This document shows, one piece after another, positions 10,717 through 20,800 of a DNA stretch of 64,000 bases (its first letter is position 1; each line of letters starts with the position of its first letter). The DNA is from Eutreptiella sp. 'Long Island Sound 2002' (Eukaryota > Euglenozoa > Euglenophyceae > Eutreptiales > Eutreptiaceae). The stretch is taken from contig OZ038390.1 of assembly GCA_964036045.1 (NCBI GenBank), forward strand, positions 34,055,319 through 34,119,318. Reading direction: 5' to 3'. Below the pieces are notes generated by a model, which was not told the origin of the DNA, did not search any database, and was given only the letters and a program-made list of their open reading frames with translations. A program made the translations under genes and the position numbers.

Positions 10717-10880
10717 TTGGCCATAGAACAGTGGAAAGTTCAGCAATAGGTCCCCACCGACAGACCTATGCCCTCAATCAGCGTGTATCACGCGGCGGAG
10801 CCGCGGCATACATTGTCCCATCTGTCCAGCGAAGCACCACAGCTCTTCCTCGGATACGGCGCCGGAGGCGCCGCCACAGT
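10717..10880. mobile_element. Short hairpin-rich element, copy 1
   Basis: A block of about 165 bp contains two GC-rich near-palindromes, CGCGGCGGAGCCGCGG and GGCGCCGGAGGCGCC, separated by about 60 bp. It is bounded on both sides by CCTACTGTAGCTTGG, as if inserted into that sequence with duplication. A nearly identical copy lies at 45859-46020, and a diverged relative with the same two hairpins is at 53740-53805. No protein-coding function is evident; it may be a non-autonomous element or a structured RNA. Confidence 0.6.
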
Positions 10881-11181
10881 AGCCTACTGTAGCTTGGACA
10901 AGGGCGTGGCTATTACAGGGGGGGGGTTACTGAGAAACACAGTGCCAGAGCACTCATGTGTGATGGTCCGTTAGTCAACACTGCGCTCTGAGGGGCCCAG
11001 AATCTTGGCAGGCACAACCACCAGAACGTTTGACATTGACAACAGCACCAGCTGGGTATGTGTCAATCTGATCAACATCCATGGCTGAAATTGCGAAAAA
11101 CTGAAGTGTTCTGCATAATACAGTGGAGTGCCTTGGATGCCAGCAATCTGAAGTACACAACAATGCACTAATAATACTACG

Positions 11182-11874
11182 TTGTCCAGCCAACAAACGC
11201 ACAGGAGAAGCTCAATATCCGACCTTCCGAGTAAATTTGCAAAACAGAAAGTGACGGTTCCCTCGCCCCCCGCCGCTTACTATGCAGGGGCGATTACTAT
11301 GCAGGGGGGGGGGGAGGGGGTATGCAGAATGCACAAGAAAACGTTTGGCAAGACCAAATTGCTGAAGAAAATGCCAAGAGAGCGCTCCCAAATTCCTCCA
11401 AAAACACACCCGCTTCGGGGGGACGGGGGGTACATCCTCGTAACAGAAAAGGGAGTGCATGTGCATGCCGGTGACAAACTGATTGAACAGCGCCGTAATA
11501 GCGGGAGACCGGACGTGCTCCCAATAGAGCAGGGGGCACACAGAGGCTGGCCTGCAGGGGGGCTGGGATGCACAAAAACAGTAGCATGTGCAGCAGTACA
11601 CATTGATAGATTTGTTTTTCCCCGAACCAACATCAAAACATATGTGAAATGGCTGTGCAAGACCCTGCCTACCCTACCTAATGATGACTCACCAACTGCG
11701 CCGCAAAGCGGCCTGGAAGAATGTTTTTCCAAAAAAAAAATTCTTTGGCTGACTCCAGAAGGTCATCAGAGTACTCAACACAATTCTTGGAAATATGGGC
11801 GACCCCAGCACGTGATACAGTGGATCCCCGCAATGCGGGGCCATGTGGCAAAGAACCAGAGTTCACATGCGTAG
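11182..11874 (+). CDS. Hypothetical open frame, unrecognised
   Basis: A 230-codon plus-strand frame with mixed composition (for example KTHPLRGDGGYILVTEKG and DRFVFPRTNIKTYVKWLCK). It crosses a poly(G) module at about 11251-11312, which argues against a conserved protein, and minus-strand frames of 150 codons overlap it. No motif recognised. Confidence 0.15.
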   Translation: MSSQQTHRRSSISDLPSKFAKQKVTVPSPPAAYYAGAITMQGGGEGVCRMHKKTFGKTKLLKKMPRERSQIPPKTHPLRGDGGYILVTEKGVHVHAGDKLIEQRRNSGRPDVLPIEQGAHRGWPAGGLGCTKTVACAAVHIDRFVFPRTNIKTYVKWLCKTLPTLPNDDSPTAPQSGLEECFSKKKILWLTPEGHQSTQHNSWKYGRPQHVIQWIPAMRGHVAKNQSSHA

Positions 11875-12018
11875 ACTAGAGAGCTCTCTATTGCGGTAGG
11901 TGACCGCCACACCCGAATGAGGTGTGTACCCGTAGTTGGAGCCGATGGAGAGGTCTGAGTCATGTGCGTAATCCAAAAAAAATTCCCCCGTGACACATAC
12001 CTCAAAATGATTGAGGCG
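11866..12018 (-). CDS. Possible exon, unrecognised
   Basis: Following a GTGCCTACAG acceptor-like sequence, a minus-strand frame reads LNHFEVCVTGEFFLDYAHDS, then an IGSNYGYTPHSGVAV stretch, and stops near 11866. The acidic and aromatic pattern looks coding. It lies on the same strand as the exon candidates at 9 kb and 8 kb. No family recognised. Confidence 0.25.
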
Positions 12019-13644
12019 CAACAGACTGTAGGCACAGTGCATTGCAGGGTGGCACAATGGGGAACACCCAATGTGCCCCTGATCTACTGTGGGGTGACAG
12101 GCTGACAGCGGCAGCATGTGAATGGTACAACAAGACGGGGGAGGAAGGGGATGCTCAACTGCATTGGAGGTCAGCGTCAGCGGTCACTGCAGGTTGGTGG
12201 CGAGCGTCGCCAGTGTGTCGCGGGTCCCCTTGTGGGGGTGGGGTCAGGGCTTGGCTCAGCCGGGGGGGGGGGGGGGGTTGCCCTGGCAAACTCAGGCACC
12301 CAGAATTTTGAAAAACCCCAGATCCACAGGTCCGGGGGGAAGGGGGGCCTGGTTGCCGGACCCCCACCCAACCACTGGTGCGATGCACAAGATACGAACA
12401 TTGGACAGGTTTTGAGGGTGGTTTGACCGACATACACGTTGGGTTTGGCACTGATAGGCTGCCCAAAGGCACAAAAGACTATGTGGTAATGGGCACTGCA
12501 GCCAACACCACAAGTAAACAGCACAAAGGACAGGCAAACAGTGATAGAACAGGTCACAAACCAGACGGCCCCCTGTTGTCATCTTGCCCACAAACGGCCT
12601 GCCACCACTTGGGGGGGGGGGGTCCCAGATGGAAGTCCACGTGTTCAGGGAAAGAGCAGCTGTTTGATGGGTTGTGTGTGGGAAGAGCAACAGTTTTGGT
12701 TGAGGGTGACAGCCAATCCTCCAGAACATTCTTTGCCCTTTGCACCCAACAGCACCCGACGTGCATTGTTTGCACCCAACACCACGCAGCACACCCCCGA
12801 CACGCACCCAACACCCACCGGACGGCACCGGCTGCGCAGCCCACAGCACCTGACACGAACCCACCAAAGCGCAGCGGACATTGGCGTGCCCCATGTGCGT
12901 GCATTATGTCCAGGTGGGTGATGTGGGCCTCAGCCAGATTGTGGTGCACTCGTTGCCGATTGGATGGGGCATATCATGTCTGGTCGATAGAACTTGACTG
13001 CTCGGACCCTTGATCCCGAGAAGTTATCTGGAGCACCAATCAGCGAGCAGGCTACCCCGCCCCCCACCCCTTGCACAAGCACAGCCGTGGTCCCAAAAAA
13101 CCAGGCAAAACAGCGGTTCAACGCCCACACCGTGCTTAGACAAGACCGTGCCTGCGTGTGGCACACATGATGGCAAACACACATGACCGCCAACATCCAG
13201 GAGGGCCCTCAGATGCAGATGGTGATAGGCTGGGGAAGGGGAATATCAGGAATGGCTAAGAATCACATCAAAACAAACGTCATCGGGTGGCAATGTGTGG
13301 TAAACTGTGTTTAAACCCCATGTTACATCTGGGACCACAAAAACAGTGGTCCCAAAAATTCCTAAAAACAGCGGTTCAACGCCCACCCTGTGCTTAGACT
13401 AGACATTTGTTCCAAAACCCAGGCACCCCCCCCCCCCCTTGTGCGGTGGGCCACACACTGAGCAAAACCCTGGGGGGGCGTGTGCATATCCGCATTGGGT
13501 CTGAAACTGAGTTACCACTTGTGGCGGCGCGGGTCTTGAGGTGGTGCACGGCGGATGCAGCTCTGCAGAGCTGACGGACCTCTTTGACGGTCCAGCCCTC
13601 TTGCAACAGCCGACTAGCAATTCTGGTGAGTCTCTGCATGGACG
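12019..13644. other. No confident gene; contains a local repeat pair
   Basis: Overlapping short frames on both strands and two poly(G) runs (about 12261-12277, 12611-12620). A sequence containing ACAGCGGTTCAACGCCCAC and GTGCTTAGACAAGAC occurs at about 13080-13150, and again in shortened form at 13335-13400. The stretch 12735-12860 has a loose CACCCAACA periodicity. Nothing else was recognised. Confidence 0.4.
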
Positions 13645-14966
13645 AGGTGATTTTGTTGTGGGGAGGGGGGCTGTACGGTGTCCGCACCTGCGCTCGATCT
13701 AACAACCTCTCTTCGAGGTGATTCTTGATAGATACCACAAATCTATTGGAAAGGTTGCGCAACAATACACACAAATGCACTACAGATGAGGGGAAGGCAT
13801 GCAAGCAATTCATACGAATGGATGACAAGGCTCACTGTCAGTAGTAGTAGGCACTGCTATGCGGCTTGGGTATGGTCTTGCACAGACTTTGTGCGCAGCG
13901 CACGCACAGCGTGCTCTCCGCCCCCCAAGGCCGACATCTCCCCACAAAAACACACAAATGGCACCAAAGACAAAAGATATGACGCACACATATGCCTGCC
14001 CATAGCAGTAATAGTAGCGTGCGAGGTTTATCAAGTGCTCCCCAAGATAGTGCACAAGTATCATGACAACTATTGCCAACGCTGAGATAGAATTGGTACG
14101 CCCCAAATGGGTCCAAGTCTATGTGAACAACATGGCCTTGCAAGCATTATGAGTGGAAACCATGTTGCGTCGGCGTTGAGGAATTGAACTTCTGTGCACC
14201 ATAGCGGGTGAGTGTGAGGTGACGTAGCTGACAAACAAAGCACAATGAAAAAGGTGACTTGAGGATCTTGGAGATTCGATGGGCACTGGTGCCGTCCCCT
14301 GGGCCGTACTCTCCTCTCGTCTTTGTCTCACTTGCGTCGATGATGCAGCAGCACAGCCAATGGTTGATGCATTGATTGGTTTATCGATGTCATTACGTGA
14401 TCCCATATCATGCGAAACGAGAAACCGTTGCGTTGTATTGTCCGGGGATCGGGGAGGTTATACCTTTGGTTTGGGTGCCGACTCACATATGCTATAAGCA
14501 CCCTTACCTCGCCCGTTGTCGCTCCTTGGGACGAACACTCCAACAATGCCTCGGCACGCCCTGAATGTTTTCCCACGTCAAAGGCGTTATCTAGGGATGC
14601 CATAAATTCTGGGTTGCCTTGCGTCCAATCCTTCCACGCACTACGCCGTACGGGTGCTTCGACCGTTGCGCCCACAGAGACACGTTGTGGCGGTGAGGTG
14701 AGGGCGTGCTGCACCTCCTGACCCGAGTGTGGCGAGTACGTTGGCTGTGCGTTGGTTGTTGCACTCCCAGGGACGCTCTACTGAGGTGAGCAACACAGTG
14801 TTTGAGGATCCCCTAGGATGGACGAGGCTGAGGGGAGGGAGGGGGGGGGGGGGCAGAAGGTGAAGCGAGACCCCTACCAGCTCATCATCATCCGGAGAAA
14901 GCGCATGTAAAAAACGAAAACACAAGAAGAAGCACAAAGGCAAGAAAAGGAACCGGAGATCACAAA
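13645..14966 (-). mobile_element. 1.3-kb dispersed repeat, copy A
   Basis: From GAGGTGATTTTGTTGTGGGG to GGAGATCACAAAG this block matches 34992-36313 (copy B) with a constant offset of 21,347 bp, so there are no indels over at least 900 bp, and the translated frames are identical. Copy C (38846-39456) matches only its first 0.6 kb. All copies share the left end near the hairpin ACCTCTCTTCGAGGT and differ in the right end. For a minus-strand element this would be a common 3' end with variable 5' truncation, as for retrotransposed copies. The orientation is inference. Confidence 0.7.
14328..14714 (-). CDS. Frame inside the 1.3-kb repeat, unrecognised
   Basis: A 128-codon minus-strand frame reading SAWKDWTQGNPEFMASLDNA, then GKHSGRAEALLECSSQG and a YVSRHPNQRYNLPDPRT segment. 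Composition looks coding and the frame is identical in copy B (35675-36061). It is probably part of the protein of the repeat element, but no family motif is visible. A downstream minus-strand frame with a hydrophobic stretch (13810-14106) may or may not be translated. Confidence 0.3.
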   Translation of the reverse strand: MQHALTSPPQRVSVGATVEAPVRRSAWKDWTQGNPEFMASLDNAFDVGKHSGRAEALLECSSQGATTGEVRVLIAYVSRHPNQRYNLPDPRTIQRNGFSFRMIWDHVMTSINQSMHQPLAVLLHHRRK

Positions 14967-15997
14967 GCAGTGTAATATGTACCCTTTTTGAAGGTAGGTA
15001 GGGACATGGTGACCGTAGGGTTTTGTATAAAACAGCGGCCTCCTCCAAGACAAAGACCTCTTGCCGCGGGTGTTGATGGTTGCAGGTGCCCACACACCCG
15101 GCCAAGGAGGCCGCATCCTGTGATAGAAAAGGAGCCACGGCTCTCACGGCCCAAGGAAGACTCAGCACACGAGATGGGGAACATGAGGTGGTCCAGTGGG
15201 CAATGCGGATACAGCTGGGGATGGCTGGACCGTTCATATGGGATTGCCACACAGTCAGGCATGGATGATGTGCCCACAATGGTGGCGGGCACACACTCGT
15301 TTGCGCGCATTGGCGGCTTTTTCCTCTTTTTCCTCTTAATAGAATACACAACTGCCCGGTTCCAACAGCTCCGAAAGCATTGACATGTGAGCTGTTGAGG
15401 TGAAGGGAGAGACCGCATTGCAATGTGAATCTTTTGTTCATATGCATGCAACAATTACGCCCAATCCCCCCGAAATAATGCTCCTAAACAGTGCCTTACC
15501 CATACACACAAATAGCATCACGCGACCGTTGCGCTCAGTGCCCACTGCCCACTTTGAAGCAACGGTTAGTGTGACCATACTTCATGTGTGCACCGCGCTG
15601 ACGCTGCGCCACATGCCGCACTGCGTGCACTGTGTGGGCGGCACCCTCAATGCTATCAGGTCGGTGCCGAAAAAAAGGTGTGGCCCATGTTCTCGCGCTC
15701 AGGCGAAGACGGCCCCAACGTGGGGTGGTTGTCCCCCTTCTGCAACAGGGTGCATGGTTGTTCATATCCCTCCTCACATTCGAACACCTCCAAAGGAAAA
15801 CAATAGCGATGGGTCCTGGGGCCCCCTCAGGAGGAGCCACCTCCCCTACCACTGCCAGATGCTCTGAGGGGGAATGTTTGCCCGGTGCGCGCCCGGCGCG
15901 CTACTTTTCTATCAACTATCCCGACTTCAGCCCCAGATTTACCCTCTCATGGAGAAGCCCCCCGAGTAGACCACATTGGACTGCACACCCCAAAAGG
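14967..15997. other. No confident gene
   Basis: Beyond the end of repeat copy A, plus-strand frame 14988-15383 and minus-strand frame 14960-15454 are both open and overlap. Neither shows a motif. A plus-strand frame with several CxxC-like pairs lies at 15400-15867 but has no recognisable domain. Confidence 0.4.
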
Positions 15998-16275
15998 GGG
16001 CGGAAGTGCTACGTAACCCCTACATTTTTGGGGTTCCCAAACAAAGGGGGTCAAAATCAGAATTGGCTGCCTCACCCCTACCTTCTCGGGGGCCCACAAG
16101 AGGGCGGAAGTGCTACGTAACCCCTGCATTCTCGGGGGTCCCCAACAAAGGGGACAAAATCAGAAGTCAAAACCTACGCTAGGGGTAACGATGATGCCCC
16201 TAGTATCTTGAAGTATGGGTCTCTCGTACGGCCAGATGCCCAAATAGTTGCACTGCGCTAAGTGTGCCCCCTTCA
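15998..16275. repeat. GGAAGTGCTACGTAACCCC tandem pair plus a dispersed 155-bp repeat
   Basis: GGCGGAAGTGCTACGTAACC begins two units about 107 bp apart (15999 and 16106). The following sequence, from GCATTCTCGGGGGTCCCCAA to GTTGCACTGCGCT, is shared with 32155-32298, where it forms the right part of a 551-bp insertion, so this is a dispersed family. Confidence 0.7.
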
Positions 16276-17825
16276 TGCACCCCCTAAAAGGTCACCGTGG
16301 GGCACGGGTCAAAAAAGATGCCCGGCGCGCTAACGCTCCCCTTGAAGTGGTGACCACCATAGACCGTCAATATCAATATCAATATCATTATCAATATCGC
16401 ATCCACCCCTGACACACAGGTGCTGCTTGCCCCCCCCCCCCCCCCTCCAATCGGCGAGGAAATCCCAACAAACCGGAAGAACAAATCGGCGGACCGATTC
16501 TTCGACAAAACAGCTTCCCACTGACCTGGATTGCGGTTCCAGGCCCCAAACACACCTTCCCTTTGGTTGTTGTGCAATTAGAGTCATGTTGAAACCCAAA
16601 GTACCTCTCAATTTTCGAAAAAAAAGTCACCCTTGGGTCTGTACATGGTCCTTGAACAGTTGCATATCTGGCACAGTCAGTACCCTAGTGGTCACTGCAC
16701 TAGTGCCGCAGTTGAATGCCGAGGGTTAAAAGAGGGGAGAGTGGGCAGGGGCACCAACAAAGGCTGCCGCTGTGCTGCTGTGGAATCCAAAATCGCTAAG
16801 TTGAGCCACCGAGTGGCATGCCGGGAGCAGAGCTGTTGCTGGCGGACAAGATGTGCAAGTCCTCTGCCATGTCTACACTGTGCACAGACCGTGCAGGCAC
16901 TTCCCCCATGTATCACAGGACATCTGTTCAGCCCCCTCCTCCGGGGCTGGGCGATCGACCCAAGAACCGGCGGTGATGGTTCATTGGGCAGGGGTTGGGG
17001 GACTGACCCAAGAAACGGCGGTGGTCGTGCATGAGGCGAGGGCTGGGCGACCGACCCTCGCTGTGGAGAACAGCTATGCTGTGTACTAGGGGGGGGGGGA
17101 GTCCAGTCATGGTTTTGCCTGTGCCCCCCCCCCCTGTACAATGAACTGTGACAGCACAAGACACATACAAAAGTCCAGGCACCTCACCCCTGACTATGCA
17201 AGAATCGGTACTGCACTCAGCTCAGCTCCAACACTAAATGGGGATGTACCAATTTGCACACCACTGGGGCTGCACCCCTGTGTGTATGTAATGTCCCTCA
17301 AGGAAGACCATGGTGAGTCACAGGTGTTAAGTCAATTGGTGATACGTATTCCAGCTGTTTGGAAGTCGGCAGAACGAATCAGCAAAATCCAACGAATCAG
17401 CAGAACAAATCGGCAAAATCCAGAAACCCAACAAATCTGAAGAACCAATCGGCGAGGTCGGCCGAATTCGGCGGTCAATTTGGGCGGGGGCCTCAAATGG
17501 TCAGGTTGCAGTGTCCGCATTTGGCTCTGGCTGCGCCTGCCCCACAGCTGTCATCGCCATCTGTCCAATCTGCCAATGTTCGGCGGAGCCTCAGCTCGAG
17601 GTCTGTTCAGCAGTTCATTCCTCGTCCCTGTGTCCGCTCGCTGCATTCGCTTCCTGGGCTCTACAGGGTTATGCGTGCATCCAGGTCAATGGTCACTCCC
17701 TTCCCGTGGTGCTGCTGTAGCTGGCCCCATTCGGCCACACTAGGTCGGGCTTTGCTGGGGCCTTAGGTTGAAAAACCCAGTGGGTACAGGATCGGTTAAG
17801 GTCAAAGACATTCAACATTCAACAC
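16276..17825. other. No confident gene; minor tandem repeats
   Basis: GATATT-type simple repeats (TCAATATCAATATCA) lie at 16366-16398. About 2.5 copies of a 48-bp unit beginning GGGGCTGGGCGATCGACCC occur at 16943-17065. Short AATCAGCAAAATCC and AACAAATCGGC repeats occur at 17375-17450, the latter also near 16480. The plus-strand frame 17359-17766 has no recognisable domain. Confidence 0.4.
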
Positions 17826-20800
17826 TCAGGGGGTAAGGCATCGTGACCCTTCAGTGCTGCATGACATCGTTGAAGCCGTGGAGGGGGAGCCCGGCGCGGA
17901 TGCATCCGAGTGGGGCTCCTGTGACGAAGTCTCATAGTTCAGTTCCTTCCGGGGGGACAGGGGTTCTTCGCCCTCCATTGCCACCAGCTCCAACGATGCT
18001 AGTAGCTGCAGGGACACTCGGGGGGACATGGGTGACAGGGATTGTGGCGTGTGGAACGTGGTTCTCGCTGGTCCCACACGGTAGGGCGTGCTCGTTCGCC
18101 GGCTTGTGGCTGGCGTGGCCTCCGTGTGATTAGGCAACGGGCCGCGTACCGCCGACCACTGGAGTGTGGATCCTGGTGTGGCCTGGCGTTGTTTCTTTTT
18201 GATTTGCACCGGTGTACACACCTCGATATCCCACAGTGGTGAAAGGGGGGTTGGGCGCCCTGATGGCGTTGTAACTGGGGTGTACGACTGTGTTACCGGC
18301 GGTGTACTGGGCATCGCCGCCTCGTGTGGGGCTGTGAGTGGCGCTAGCGACTGCGAGTACTCGTTTTCCTCCCACCCCCAGATGGATGTCTCCTCTGGCA
18401 GGGGGGCGTCTTCCTTCTCTGTCGGGTGTGGGCGCCTTGAAATGCGCCCGAAGAGGAGCGGTGACCGGCGGCGTCCCACATCGGCGAGGTGGTCCGCCCG
18501 TCCATTTCCTTTGATGCCGATGTGGGACGGTATGTGTAGCCACTTGACTTCCTCTCCCCACCGCTCTACGAGCTCCAGGATCTGGATCCAGAGGTCCACG
18601 TGCTTCACTTTACCCGCTGAATTGTGCCACTTATGTCGCCTCCAGCGCTGTGCCCAGCCCAGCACCCCGTTAACAACCAGTAGTGAGTCCGGACATATCA
18701 GCGACCGTTGCCCTGCGCGGTGTCCCTGCAGGCTGCGGAGGGCGGCTCGTAGTTCCCCTCTGTTGTTTGTTTGGTCTTCTTCCACCGGGATGAACTCTGC
18801 AGTGTCCCGTTCGTCCCCAAAAAATACACCGTAGCCCCCCACCCATCCTACTTCTGGATGTTTTTCCGACGACCCGTCTGGATAGATGATTTGCCATCCC
18901 TGTTGTTGGTATCCGCGGATGATTTCTTCGCACCGTGCTGCCAACTCCTCTGCATGTTGGAATTTTTTGGGCCGCTTGCGCGCTGGCAGGCGCAGTTGGG
19001 GGGGGGACCTGGTGGATGAGACCGCCACTCGTGGGTGCTGTAGAACAGTACCGTCCCTCATGGACTCCAGGGCCTTTATCAGCAGTGTAATTTCATCCGT
19101 GGGGAGGATGGGGGACGGGTGTTCTTCCCACCCACGCAACACTTTCAGCCACAACGCTTGGAACTGGTCCCACGTGGGCCGCCCCATGTGCTGGTTCAGC
19201 TTGTGCATGCATCGCTGCGACCATGCCGCCCTCACTATGGACCACAGCGTGACTCCCAGCGGTGTGGTGAGGGATAGGATTGGGTTTTCCCAGAGAATGT
19301 CCGTCGGATCAGATACCGGTCCCTCGGGCGTGGCCGCCGGCCCCAGGCACTGGGTTGCAATGTGGGCTGCCACGGAAACATACCTGCACCCTGCCACCAC
19401 GTGTTGTGAAGTTTCCTGGACGCCACAGATGGGACATGCTGTTTCATGTGGCTGCCAGTTAGCCAGTCTTACCCCGACTGACAGTTTTTTCCACAGGGCG
19501 GTCTGTATGAACTGTCTGTCTGGGGGGGGGAGCAGTAGCTTATGCCATGCCTTCCAGACCTCCGGTTTCTGCCTCGGTGGCTCTGGTGTTTGTGCCATGA
19601 GGAAGCGCAGCATGGCTCTGTTGTTCCAGTTTAACCAGAAAGTGGGCTTAGCTTCATCTGGGGTCGAGGGCCTGGGTCGGGGGCGCGCGCGCAGGAGCTC
19701 CAAGCCTGCCACATACACCGGCTCCCAGGTGCGGGGGAGGTGAGAGCACCCCCCCTCCATTCCGCTGAGTTGCGCCACTGTCATTACCCCTTTTCTGATT
19801 GTTGAGGGGGAGAAATAGGTGTTGTTGTGTGTGTCGCGGAACCATGCTGAGTGCCAGAGCGGCATGTCTGGGATGATGCCGTCCGGCGGCGTGGCTATTG
19901 GGGCGGTTTTTCTGAGGAGCGAAAATGCTTTGCATGAAGTTCCCAGGAAGGGGTACGTTTTCCACGGGATGGGCCCCAGTTGTAGCCATGGCAAAAAACG
20001 CCCATCCAATTCGATGCCGAAGGCTCGCGTCCATTCCATCATGTGTTGTCCGGACAGTGCTGGCACCTTTTGTGGTTCGTTACGTGACACAACAAATGGT
20101 GTGGCGTGTTGCCACAGGAGGTATGTGCGTGGCTGTGGCAGGTGGCCGCCCCCTGCTGTGGGCGGCATCGCCAGGATTGGCAGGGTCAGGCCCCAGCTAT
20201 TCAGATGCAGCCCTACCTTGTAAATTGTCGCCAGTTTGGCCACCACTGAGTCCGTTGGAAAATAGGCTCTGGCTGGAAAGATGAAAAGCGGCAGGACCCA
20301 CTCTTGGAACAGTGCCACCCTCTCATCCAGGGTGAGCTGGAGGTGACTCATGAAATGGGCCTTGGCGGACGCCCTGGCCATGATGGGGGCGTAGGCCTCC
20401 TCGCTGGTAACGTGCCCCAGGAGGATGCCGAGGTATTTCACCCGGTCTTTAATCTCAATTCCAAAGGACCGTAGGGACTCCCGGTATGCGTCAGGCCACA
20501 CCCCCTTGACCAGGAAGGCTGATTTGGACAGGTTTAGCCTCAATCCCACGAAGATTCCAAACTGATGCAGGTGCTCGAAAATCAGGGGCAGCAATTTACA
20601 TACCGCTTTCGGTGGGAGTGGGATGTACAACAAAAGGTCATCCGCGTAGAACAATACACGTACGTGGGGCGATACGGCTTTTAAGGCGTGCACCAGGACC
20701 GAGCAGACCATGACGAAGATTGCGGGGGAGAGGGGATCCCCTTGTTTGATACCGGACTGGGGGGATACTGCTACGTCTTTGACCACCCCCCTCCCCACGG

